From contig CAYMEW010000006.1 of NCBI GenBank assembly GCA_964389755.1, positions 48,503 to 112,502 of the forward strand: a stretch of DNA of 64,000 nt, in the 5' to 3' direction. How positions within the stretch are numbered: the first letter of the stretch is position 1; each line of letters starts with the position of its first letter. Below the pieces are notes generated by a model. That model was given only the letters and a program-made list of their open reading frames with translations. It searched no databases and was not told where the DNA came from. Position numbers and translations under genes: made by a program. Origin of the DNA: JBBSUQ01 sp964389755 (lineage in GTDB: Bacteria; Bacteroidota; Bacteroidia; Flavobacteriales_D; Crocinitomicaceae). This document shows positions 51,101 to 58,218 of this stretch, in pieces.

Positions 51101-51907
51101 ACCGATCACATCGGTCGGAACGATCTGATCACCCATTACATCGGCGCATCCGCCATTAGGCTTCACGGAGTCATCCGACATGGTAATCGAAACGGGTTTA
51201 TCGGAAACCACGATGGTTCCGGCGAGGTTGTTTCCTGCTACACTCGTGTTCTGGACCATGTTCTGGCAGGTATACACGTTCCCTTTTTTGGGAAGGAAAA
51301 CGGCGTAGGTGACATTCGCTGGGTGTCCGACCACGTTGGTTTTCGGCGTAATGTAAATGTATGTATTGTCCTCCGAGGCGACGACGCTGAATTGCTGATA
51401 AGGCTGTGTTGTCGATCCGTTCCCGTCCAAATCCCCGGTTTGAACACGCGTACTCCAGCGATTTTGGAAGGGAACCACGAATTCCGTCCCGAGCCCGTTT
51501 TGCCCTTTCAATGAGTATGTTTCCGGGTTGTAAAAGTTCGGCGAACGCGTTATAATGTCATAGACGACCGTGATCGGATAATCGGAAGTGATCTTAAACC
51601 CGGTTCGCAGGATCTGGTTCGCAGGCTTACTTTCCACCGAGTCGATCATGAAGTCAACGTATTTGGAAAACAGGGTATTCGCCGGTACTACGAAGGTGGT
51701 ATCGTAGGTGGAAGCCGGTTGCTGAATTCGCACAGTGGTCGGGTTGTTAAAGGTCGACACGTGAAAGGCGATCGGATCGCGCCACCAGTGATCCGGAGTG
51801 GTCCACGGTGCGGAAAACCAGAATAACGTATCGATCTGCGCGTCGGCCTTTTTGGGAGCCGCTAAAAGTAGGAGCAATGCGATTATCAAATACCTGTAAA
51901 ATCTCAT
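48185..51907 (-). CDS. Giant T9SS cargo with IgGFc-like head, five tandem repeats, PKD domains and CHU_C tail
   Basis: 1240 residues with a signal peptide (YLIIALLLLLAAPKKADA). Residues 25-460 resemble the IgGFc-binding N-terminal domain (LGTEFVVPFQNRWSTRV, then SVVASEDNTYIYITPKTNVV, PTDVIGKEYIINKGFLN). At about 466-907 there are five repeats of about 85 residues (V-D-A-G-x-D-x-x-x-C, T-G-x-W-T-S-x-G-T-G, N-G-N-C-x-A-V). Three PKD domains follow (WNWDFGDGSSNSIAQNPNHT, WHWAFGDGQSSNLQNPENTY, WLWFFGDGQGSNLQNPIYSY). The C-terminal type B sorting domain starts at about 1152 (GFSPNGDGENDIFIIRG, then YNEWGELIFVS). It should be secreted by T9SS through the adjacent PorP. A surface adhesin or structural fibre is the most likely role. 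Confidence 0.93.
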   Translation of the reverse strand: MRFYRYLIIALLLLLAAPKKADAQIDTLFWFSAPWTTPDHWWRDPIAFHVSTFNNPTTVRIQQPASTYDTTFVVPANTLFSKYVDFMIDSVESKPANQILRTGFKITSDYPITVVYDIITRSPNFYNPETYSLKGQNGLGTEFVVPFQNRWSTRVQTGDLDGNGSTTQPYQQFSVVASEDNTYIYITPKTNVVGHPANVTYAVFLPKKGNVYTCQNMVQNTSVAGNNLAGTIVVSDKPVSITMSDDSVKPNGGCADVMGDQIVPTDVIGKEYIINKGFLNAADDESIFIVATENFTTVNVDDGGTITTSTINQGETYRYSITQQRTYVYSDKPVYLLHMTGYGCELGAAVLPPLNCAGSDQISFSRANGQSFLLNILCKSGTEGAFSLNGNPALVPASAFGPVPGTGGQWMAAQIAYNTTDVPVGSANIITNSMDLFSLGIINGGSTTGALYHYVSSFIRRVYTKVGNDTTLCNGEPNIALDGTVTGGATTGTWSVLDGTGTIADANSLNTTYTPSTNDYAQGYLTFVLGSTGNCNPVYDTMKVTFIQSPVVDAGIDQIYCKNNLDSIPLSGMLNYAAGASWSGGVGGAFDNPGSLDTYYTPSPADLGADSIDLYLTSAGSFFACADDQDTIRIIFTDAPNVDAGPDVTICSSTPSVDLTGTVSGTSTTGNWTSSGTGTFTPNASDLTADYFVSQADTSSGQVTIFLTSANNGNCIAVQDSLIVTILDKPDVEITTSDSICSNLSSLELTSNVSPGFTVTWNVDGTGTIVDPTSPNTFYGITTIDTTNAYLDVQLTTGNELCPSETDSLRIYFVPAPIAFAGIDQEFCNNEPIQLNGTVTGANTNGSWTSTGTGVFSPGSNFLSTVYFPSPSDVAAGSINLILTAAEAFGCVPDKDTLVVTFKAAPEAAFTSTTVCQNENTLFTDQSTSADGTINAWNWDFGDGSSNSIAQNPNHTYPASGTFNASLIASSSNGCSDTVSAQVVIDPLPVADFDMGLNCEGNPTEFNDMSFISSGTVTGWHWAFGDGQSSNLQNPENTYAGSGTYSVLLEATSALGCKDTVIKDVFVNPIPDADFSITPNPALVLEDVHFVDESNGNGINDWLWFFGDGQGSNLQNPIYSYDLGGDYYVTLEVTDSLGCQDTITKLISIALLPVLPTGFSPNGDGENDIFIIRGGAFKSVDFRIYNEWGELIFVSDKQADGWDGTYNGAEAPMGVYTWTFVVEIASGRVVKGSGDVTLIR

Positions 51908-51913
51908 AACGTT

Positions 51914-52888
51914 TTAATTTTGCTGGTTGTTATTGAGTTCCTGTTGATTGTTCTCAAGAATACTTTTATTGAGCTCTTCGTCTTCTTCATCGAGTGTCGG
52001 CTTTTTGCGCGTCAGCACGAAAGAAAGAGAGATCTCGTGAGACCCGGACTGGTATGTTCTGATCCCGTAGAATGAAAAATCGTAGGCGTAAGCTACCGTA
52101 AGCCGGTTCTTGATGAGCGCTCCGAGCGCAACTCCTGCGGCATCATCGCTGCGGTAAACCAGCCCGACCCAGAATTTTTTGTTCCAGGTTCCTTTTAACA
52201 TTGCCGAAAGCTGCATCGGCACCGGGTTCACGTATTTCATCAATACGGCCGGCTGCAATTCGAACTTTTTCTTTTTGAACTGAAAAGTATAACCTGCCGC
52301 GAAGTTATAATGGAAGGCAAGACTGGAATTGTAGGTCGTAAACTGGATACTTTTCCCCAATAAATGCTGTACAGAACCCATCACAAAAAAATGATCGTTG
52401 TAGAGGTGAAAGCCGGTATTCACATCGATCGCATTGCCGGAATACAGGTTACCTGTAAGCACCTGATCTCCCTCATCTGCGAGAATCGCATCGTAGAGTC
52501 GTACACGATACTGCATGTACCCGGGCTGGATACCGAGACCGAGTTTCAGTGAATCCGTCAACTTAAAATGGTGCACGTAATTAGCGTAAACACCGGTGTT
52601 CTGAACAAGGCCCGTGCGGTCGCTCATGACTGTGAGTCCGTAACCGTGCTTTCCTTCGTTGCGCAATGAACCATTGACGTTCGCCAGGAAAGTTACGGGG
52701 GCATTGTTAAAGCCTTCCCACTGATTCCGGTAACTCATGTTGAGCATGTGCACATCACGACTCCCGGAAACGGCCGGGTTGTAATAATAGTTATTCATCA
52801 GGAAATTGGTCGTGGAAAACTGCTGTTGTGCCGAAGCAAACAAGCTTCCCAGGATCAATATCGTAGCGAAAATGGATCTTTTAATCAT
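51914..52888 (-). CDS. PorP/SprF family type IX secretion membrane protein (first copy)
   Basis: 324 residues, signal peptide (IFATILILGSLFASAQQQ), then FSTTNFLMNNYYYNPAVSGS and the family segment MLNMSYRNQWEGFNNAPVTF; barrel strands end in SGSHEISLSFVLTRKK. A charged asparagine- and glutamate-rich tail (DEEDEELNKSILENNQQELN) follows, not present in the other PorP. It lies 1 base after the 1139-residue cargo and 6 bases before the 1240-residue cargo, so it forms one operon with both. Confidence 0.93.
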   Translation of the reverse strand: MIKRSIFATILILGSLFASAQQQFSTTNFLMNNYYYNPAVSGSRDVHMLNMSYRNQWEGFNNAPVTFLANVNGSLRNEGKHGYGLTVMSDRTGLVQNTGVYANYVHHFKLTDSLKLGLGIQPGYMQYRVRLYDAILADEGDQVLTGNLYSGNAIDVNTGFHLYNDHFFVMGSVQHLLGKSIQFTTYNSSLAFHYNFAAGYTFQFKKKKFELQPAVLMKYVNPVPMQLSAMLKGTWNKKFWVGLVYRSDDAAGVALGALIKNRLTVAYAYDFSFYGIRTYQSGSHEISLSFVLTRKKPTLDEEDEELNKSILENNQQELNNNQQN

Positions 52889-52889
52889 A

Positions 52890-55800
52890 TTAATTTCCGT
52901 TTTTCAGCACGAGTAAGGCGCCTTTGAAGATGCGGGAATCAGGCGTTCCGTCGTTGAGTTTGATCACATAATAATAGCTTCCGTCCGGTACGGCTTCGCC
53001 GTTGTAGGTTGCGTCCCATGGATATTTGTACCCGGTACTTTCGAAGATCTGCTGACCCCACCGGTTGAAGATGAACACCTGTGCATTCGGGTATTCAAGT
53101 CCGATAAATTCGAGTTTCCACACGTCGTTCTTCCCGTCCCCGTTCGGAGAGATCGCATTCGGAATAAGCGTTTGGATCTCGTCGGTTACGGTATTGATGG
53201 TGATCTTCTGCGATACACTGTCCACACAGCCGAACGCACCGTATGCATACTGTGTGACGGTATACATCCCATTTGCAAAATACGTGTTTGACGGATCCGA
53301 CGCCGTGGAATTATTCCCGTTCCCGAAGGTCCAGTACCAGGAATTGGCAAAGCTCGATGTATCCACGAAGTTGAAGACCGCCCCCACGTTCATACCGTTG
53401 TTGGTATTGTAGAAGAAACCGGCCTGCGGACGTGGCGGAATGTTCACCGTCTCCGAGATCGTATCTTTACAGCCGTTGATGGTGGAAACAATGTGCGTAA
53501 TCGTAAAATTGCCATTCCCGTTGAAGAGTTGCGTCGGGTTTGCCGTGGCCGAAGTTCCCTGTCCGCCAAAATCGTAATAGTAGAAGTTGATGTTATCTAC
53601 CGATGACGAATTGTCCGTAAAATCCAGGAAAAGCTGGGTTCCGGTACAGGTAGCCTCATAATTGAAGTCAGCTGTTGGAAGTGGAAAAATGGTCACGTTT
53701 TTGGTCACCGTATCATAACAGCCGGCCGAATTACTGACGATCAGTTCCACGGAATATGTGCCTGCCGAACCGTAGTCGTGGTCCGGGTTCTGGGAACCGG
53801 AGTTTGTTCCGTCGCCGAAATCCCATTGCCAGGTATCCACATTCCCGAAAACAGGCAGTGAAAAATCATTAAACTCGCTGGTTATGTCCAGGCAGTTATT
53901 CTGCGCATTGAAGTTTGCAAATGGCGGAGATACAAAATTGATCTGTACATTATCGCTCACCGCGTTGCAATTTCCGTTATTGGTCGAGGTAAGCGTTAAA
54001 ACGATGCTTCCCGACGAAACTTCGAAAGGAGTCGCTGTGTAGCTGGCATCGAGGTCAGTTGTTCCCGGATCGAACACACCTGCCCCACCCGACCATACGC
54101 CGGTTGATGTAGGACCGCTGACAAGTCCGGCCAGTGTTACTTCGGAGTCATTGCTACAGGCCACGATACTCTGCCCGGCATCCACGACCGGCGAAGCCGT
54201 AAATAAGATCCGAACACTGTCCTTCACGGCATTGCAATTCCCGTTATTGGTCGATTCAAGGTAAATTAGCAGGTTTGTCGAAGCAATGTCCGCCGGGCTC
54301 GGCTGGTAATTCGTATTCAGAGCCACGTTATTCGGAGAAAACAATCCGTTACCGGTCGTGATCCACTTCCCGGTAGAGGTCGGCCCGCTCACCGAACCGC
54401 TCAGTGAAACCTGTGCATTGTTAGAACACACGATCAGCGTATCGGCACCGGCATCCACCGAAGGCGCGGTTGTAAAGTCGACGCGCATGGTATCGCTCAC
54501 CGCCAGGCACGAACCGTTTCCGGTCGAGGTCAGTACGAGTTTGACACTTCCCGCCGAAAGATCGGCCGCCGAAGGCGTATATTCCGCGTTGAAATCGGTC
54601 GCATCGGAAAAAGTACCTGTTCCGAGCGATGTCCAGTTTCCGGTTGTGGCACCGCCCTGTACGTTTCCGTTAAGTTGTACGACCGCGTTATTTTTACAAA
54701 GTACCTGGTCTGCAGAAGCATTGACGATCGGCGCGGGCGTTACAGTCAATAAAAAGGTATCGCGTTGTGTGGCACATGAACCCGTGGAATTGAGGATGAT
54801 CCGGATCGGTCCCACAATCGAATCGAGCGGACTCGGCTGATAGAGGTTATTGAGGTTGTTCACATTACCCTGGAAAGATCCGTAACCGTTCGTACTCCAG
54901 TAACCGGTTATCGAGCCGCCACCGATGACGCCATTCAGCGGGAAACCGACGTTGGCACAGGTCGTATCGTCCGGACCGGCGTTAATAAACGGATAGGAAA
55001 CAAAATCGGAGAAGAATGCATACGAACTTCCGGCTGTACCTGTTCCCTGGATCACTCCGAAACCGTAAATATCACCTGAATTTAGTATTCGGTTGTAAGA
55101 ATGTAAAGGCACATCAGCCAGTGAAAACCCGACTTTTGCGACTTTATACTCTCCTGCTGTTCCGGGAACGTCCGCAAAGGAAGCAGCCGGGATCAGTAAT
55201 GGGTTTCCGTTGAGTGTAAACTGGTTTTCAAAGCCACTGCGAATAAAAAGCACGGCTGAAATGGAATCGGAAGTAGTGCGCGTGAACGCAACCTGAGAAC
55301 GTCCCGTACAACGCAGCGGGGGAATCTGTGCGCCGGACAGCTTACAACCCGATCCGGACACGTGGAAAACGTATACCGGTTTGTTCGTTTTGATGTAGTT
55401 GACGGTATCCGAAACAACGAACGAATAGGTTTCGCTCCAGTTGATGAGCGTTGAAGTCGTCGTACTGTTGTTAACACTGATCGATGTCCCGTTCTGGGTA
55501 GCCAGGATGTAAACGCGTTCGCCGGTGCCGTTCCCGCGACGTACAATGTAATCTTTCCCGATATACCCGGTCGGTGTGATCTGGTCACCCACCTGGCTTA
55601 CGCATCCCCCGTTGTTGAGCGAGCCGTTAAAAACGGTTACGCTAACGGGTTTGTTGGAAGAAACGATCGATCCGGCGAGCGTGGTCGCTGCCGATACGTT
55701 CATGTCCCTGGCGCTGTAAGTTTGTCCGGCATTGAGCGTCACGCTGAAACTGGTGTTGGCAACATGTCCGGTAACAGCCGTACGCGGCGTAATGAGTACG

Positions 55801-56309
55801 GTGGTATTGTTTTCCGTGGCAACTACGTCGATCGAGCTAAACGAGGCGGGTGTGGTGGAGGCATTCGCCCAAAATGTCTGGAAAGGTGTGTAGAAATTGG
55901 TACCGATGGCTTTGTTCCCTTTCAGTGAAAATTGCTCTCGTGATCCGTTCGCTTTTAGCTCATAAAAAGCACTGATCGGTGCAGTAGACGAGACTTTCAG
56001 CCCATTATTGGCTACCACATTGGCTGCCGGGCTCTCCACAGAGGCCAGAAAAGGCGTCAGGTTGATACTGTCCAGGTCGTTCGCAGTCAGGGTAAGCACG
56101 ATCGGAACGAAGGCTCCGTTAGCCGGCTGACTAAGTGTAACCGTTGCCGGGGAATCATACGATAAAACCCTGACGTATATCGGATTATCTCCCGAAGAAG
56201 CACTTACTTCGGGTGGAGCAAACCAAAAAATGGTATCCTGCTGAGCGTAACTGTTCAGGCCGGCAAAGAGCGTAAGCGTGAATAGTGACAAGCGTAATAA
56301 TCGGATCAT
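52890..56309 (-). CDS. Giant T9SS cargo with IgGFc-like head, four tandem repeats, PKD domains and CHU_C tail
   Basis: 1139 residues with a signal peptide (LSLFTLTLFAGLNSYAQ). It shares the domain plan of the 1240-residue cargo: IgGFc-like head (about 20-440: FSLKGNKAIGTNFYTPFQTF, SSIDVVATENNTTVLITPRT, TGYIGKDYIVRRGNGTG), four repeats of about 85 residues (about 445-800; each with V-x-A-G or V-N-A-S, T-T-G-x-W, N-G-N/S-C-x-A-V), PKD domains (WQWDFGDGTNSGSQNPDHDY, WYWTFGNGNNSTASDPSNTY) and a type B sorting domain (NAISPNGDGKNDVWKLEFIG, FNRWGQQIFE). First gene of the operon (promoter box 56351-56358). Confidence 0.93.
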   Translation of the reverse strand: MIRLLRLSLFTLTLFAGLNSYAQQDTIFWFAPPEVSASSGDNPIYVRVLSYDSPATVTLSQPANGAFVPIVLTLTANDLDSINLTPFLASVESPAANVVANNGLKVSSTAPISAFYELKANGSREQFSLKGNKAIGTNFYTPFQTFWANASTTPASFSSIDVVATENNTTVLITPRTAVTGHVANTSFSVTLNAGQTYSARDMNVSAATTLAGSIVSSNKPVSVTVFNGSLNNGGCVSQVGDQITPTGYIGKDYIVRRGNGTGERVYILATQNGTSISVNNSTTTSTLINWSETYSFVVSDTVNYIKTNKPVYVFHVSGSGCKLSGAQIPPLRCTGRSQVAFTRTTSDSISAVLFIRSGFENQFTLNGNPLLIPAASFADVPGTAGEYKVAKVGFSLADVPLHSYNRILNSGDIYGFGVIQGTGTAGSSYAFFSDFVSYPFINAGPDDTTCANVGFPLNGVIGGGSITGYWSTNGYGSFQGNVNNLNNLYQPSPLDSIVGPIRIILNSTGSCATQRDTFLLTVTPAPIVNASADQVLCKNNAVVQLNGNVQGGATTGNWTSLGTGTFSDATDFNAEYTPSAADLSAGSVKLVLTSTGNGSCLAVSDTMRVDFTTAPSVDAGADTLIVCSNNAQVSLSGSVSGPTSTGKWITTGNGLFSPNNVALNTNYQPSPADIASTNLLIYLESTNNGNCNAVKDSVRILFTASPVVDAGQSIVACSNDSEVTLAGLVSGPTSTGVWSGGAGVFDPGTTDLDASYTATPFEVSSGSIVLTLTSTNNGNCNAVSDNVQINFVSPPFANFNAQNNCLDITSEFNDFSLPVFGNVDTWQWDFGDGTNSGSQNPDHDYGSAGTYSVELIVSNSAGCYDTVTKNVTIFPLPTADFNYEATCTGTQLFLDFTDNSSSVDNINFYYYDFGGQGTSATANPTQLFNGNGNFTITHIVSTINGCKDTISETVNIPPRPQAGFFYNTNNGMNVGAVFNFVDTSSFANSWYWTFGNGNNSTASDPSNTYFANGMYTVTQYAYGAFGCVDSVSQKITINTVTDEIQTLIPNAISPNGDGKNDVWKLEFIGLEYPNAQVFIFNRWGQQIFESTGYKYPWDATYNGEAVPDGSYYYVIKLNDGTPDSRIFKGALLVLKNGN

Positions 56310-56634
56310 AAAAATTTGCAGTTATAAATGATCGTTCAAAATTGAGGTGCCAAAAGTAGGGCATTCCTGTTTATTTTGAAACAATTAGCTTAAAATCAAA
56401 TGATAATATTTCACAAAACGAAATGGCGTAAAAAAAGGTTATGGCTGATAATTCACTTAAAAACAGTCCCTTACCAGTAAATACAAGAATTTTCGAATTT
56501 TCGTGACTTAAAAAAAGGTAATAAGTGTATAAAAAACGTATCCGGCGTCGTGGTAAAAAAGCGTATTTATACGTGCTGAAAAAGAGGTGGTTTTAAACAA
56601 CTGTCTCGCAAAATTTGTTATAGAAAGAAAAATT
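56310..56634. other. 325-base intergenic spacer between the T9SS cassette and the DUF427 gene
   Basis: A+T-rich. It contains the T9SS operon promoter box (56351-56358). No gene, no clear hairpin terminator and no repeat were found in the rest; the shift to several A-runs is ordinary for this genome. Confidence 0.6.
56351..56358 (-). promoter_or_regulatory. -7 promoter box of the T9SS cargo/PorP operon
   Basis: Minus-strand TACTTTTG; a possible TTG (plus CAA, 56382-56384) is 23 bases upstream. Leader of about 35 bases to the ATG at 56309. Confidence 0.48.
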
Positions 56635-56916
56635 ATGAAAGCAATCTGGAACGGTGAAACGATCGCCGAAAGCAACGATACTATTGTGATTGAAAACAAC
56701 CATTATTTCCCGGCCGATTCGATCCGGAAAGAATATTTTGAAGAGTCGGATACGCATACCGTGTGCCCGTGGAAAGGAACGGCTTCCTATTACACGCTGA
56801 AGGTAGACGGAAAGGAGAACCGCGATGCCGCCTGGTATTATCCCAAAGCAAAAGATCTCGCCCGCTCCATCGAAGGACGCGTTGCCTTCTGGAAGGGTGT
56901 GGAAGTAACGAAATAA
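56635..56916 (+). CDS. DUF427 domain protein
   Basis: 93 residues from ATG at 56635; the longer open frame is unsupported. Typical single DUF427 domain: MKAIWNGETIAESNDTIVIE, NHYFPADSIRKEYFEESDTH, TVCPWKGTASYYTLKVDGKE and AWYYPKAKDLARSIEGRVAF, where W-K-G-x-A-x-Y and A-W-Y-Y-P are the family signatures. The small mixed alpha/beta fold has no assigned reaction. It is 30 bases upstream of the next gene, which has its own promoter box. Confidence 0.92.
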   Translation: MKAIWNGETIAESNDTIVIENNHYFPADSIRKEYFEESDTHTVCPWKGTASYYTLKVDGKENRDAAWYYPKAKDLARSIEGRVAFWKGVEVTK

Positions 56917-56932
56917 GTTCGCTCTTTTTGAG

Positions 56933-56940
56933 TATTTTTG
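56933..56940 (+). promoter_or_regulatory. -7 promoter box for the copper/diheme cassette
   Basis: TATTTTTG, 6 bases before the ATG at 56947. The open frame seems to start at TTG 56938, which is part of this box; ATG 56947 is the better start. A leaderless transcript is likely. Confidence 0.45.
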
Positions 56941-56946
56941 CCGGAG

Positions 56947-57351
56947 ATGTTCCGGGTACCCGCTATCGCATTTTTGCTTGCGTTGATCTGCTTTCAGTTC
57001 GGCTTTAAGTCGGTGATCGTCGTAAACTGGAGCATTAACCGTGCACGCATCACGGAAAAGTATTGCGTCAATAAGGATAAGCCGGCCATGCAGTGCAACG
57101 GCAGGTGTTACCTCGCAAAACAACTGCGCTCCGCCGAACTGAAAAACAAACGCCTTGAAGCCGGAGAACAGTCGCGCAACGACCTTCCACTGCAAAAAGC
57201 GGCATCCGTGGAGAACCTGACATACCTTCCCTCTTCGTTCACGGTAACGATACCGTTTATGCCACTTTCGAAAAAGATATTTATCAACGGAAGTACACCT
57301 TCCGTTTCCAATGCATACTGTTCGGGTGTCTTTCATCCGCCGAGTTGTTAA
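56947..57351 (+). CDS. Cysteine-motif small membrane-anchored protein of the mbn-like cassette
   Basis: 134 residues from ATG at 56947. One N-terminal membrane helix (VPAIAFLLALICFQFGFKSV), then a conserved-looking motif KYCVNKDKPAMQCNGRCYLA (C-x9-C-x3-C, a probable metal site) and a lysine-rich helix (KQLRSAELKNKRLEAGEQ). The C-terminus ends YCSGVFHPPSC with two further Cys. I have the impression of similar proteins near copper-related genes in Bacteroidota, but I cannot name the family. It precedes mbnP by 51 bases on the same strand. Confidence 0.72.
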   Translation: MFRVPAIAFLLALICFQFGFKSVIVVNWSINRARITEKYCVNKDKPAMQCNGRCYLAKQLRSAELKNKRLEAGEQSRNDLPLQKAASVENLTYLPSSFTVTIPFMPLSKKIFINGSTPSVSNAYCSGVFHPPSC

Positions 57352-57391
57352 TGAACACCGTACTAGCCGGCCATTCTCATTTTTCATTAAC
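57347..57391 (+). promoter_or_regulatory. 9-bp inverted repeat upstream of mbnP-like gene
   Basis: GTTAATGAA (57347-57355, includes the previous stop codon) and TTCATTAAC (57383-57391) pair perfectly around 27 bases. Could be an mRNA stem or a regulator site just before the mbnP ATG (57403). Confidence 0.35.
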
Positions 57392-57402
57392 AATTCAATA
57401 TC

Positions 57403-58176
57403 ATGAAACGCATTCATTTACTTGCGGCATTCGCGCTGCTTATTTCCGCGGGCCTGACCTCCTGTAAAAAAGACAACCCGGAACCAAACGATAACAGTTC
57501 TGCAAACCAGACCGGGACCGCCCGCTTAAACCTGGAGCATATGTGGGGTACCGGAAATACCGGTTTTACGCTCAACAGCCAGTTGATCCACCCGATGAAC
57601 GGAGATACACTGACGTTTACGACGCTGAAGTACTATATTTCGAACATCCGTTTCCGGAAGAACGACGGTAGTTGGTATGAACAGCCGGACAGTTACTACC
57701 TGGTGGACCTTTCCGACGAGTCATCCGCGCAAATCAGTGTGAGCGGAATACCAACGGGGACATACACTGAAATGCAATACACGCTTGGTGTAGACAGTGC
57801 GCGCAACGTGAGCGGTGCACAAAGCGGTGCGCTTTCGGTTTCAAACGACATGTTCTGGAGCTGGAACAGCGGGTACATTATGATTAAGGCGGAGGGAACG
57901 TCTCCGAATTCTTCCTCGGGCAGTTTCGCATATCACCTGGGCGGTTTCAGCGGAACTAATTCAGCGGTAGCCACCATGTCAGCCGATCTTTCTGCGACGA
58001 ACCTCATTGTATCGGCAGGACACACGAGCGAGGTACACATGCTGGTAAATACGGCCAGGCTGATGCATACAACGAGTGTGGAAACGCTCAATGCCATACA
58101 CATGCCGGGTGCCGATGCCAAAGTGATGGCAGACGACTTTCACAGCGGATTTGCATTCGATCATATTCATAACTAA
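57403..58176 (+). CDS. mbnP: MbnP-like copper-binding lipoprotein
   Basis: 257 residues with a lipobox (LISAGLTSCKKDNPEPNDNS). The mature part has the MbnP pattern: GTARLNLEHMWGTGNTGFTL, HPMNGDTLTFTTLKYYISNI (the T-x-x-x-Y-Y-I-S-N motif), SNDMFWSWNSGYIMIKAEGT (tryptophan-rich site) and a C-terminus FAFDHIHN. In Methylosinus, MbnP binds copper and its tryptophan is oxidised to kynurenine by the diheme enzyme MbnH. The mbnH-like gene follows after an intrinsic terminator. No methanobactin precursor or biosynthesis gene is present. Confidence 0.86.
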   Translation: MKRIHLLAAFALLISAGLTSCKKDNPEPNDNSSANQTGTARLNLEHMWGTGNTGFTLNSQLIHPMNGDTLTFTTLKYYISNIRFRKNDGSWYEQPDSYYLVDLSDESSAQISVSGIPTGTYTEMQYTLGVDSARNVSGAQSGALSVSNDMFWSWNSGYIMIKAEGTSPNSSSGSFAYHLGGFSGTNSAVATMSADLSATNLIVSAGHTSEVHMLVNTARLMHTTSVETLNAIHMPGADAKVMADDFHSGFAFDHIHN

Positions 58177-58184
58177 TTCCCCGG

Positions 58185-58213
58185 CTCCCGGGCTTTCGGG
58201 TCCGGGAGTTTTT
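58185..58213 (+). terminator. Intrinsic terminator/attenuator between mbnP-like and mbnH-like genes
   Basis: CTCCCGG (58185-58191) and CCGGGAG (58202-58208) pair, followed by TTTTT (58209-58213), which ends 5 bases before the mbnH ATG (58219). It should end most transcripts after mbnP and leave a low level of mbnH mRNA. Confidence 0.72.
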
Positions 58214-58218
58214 CAAGT

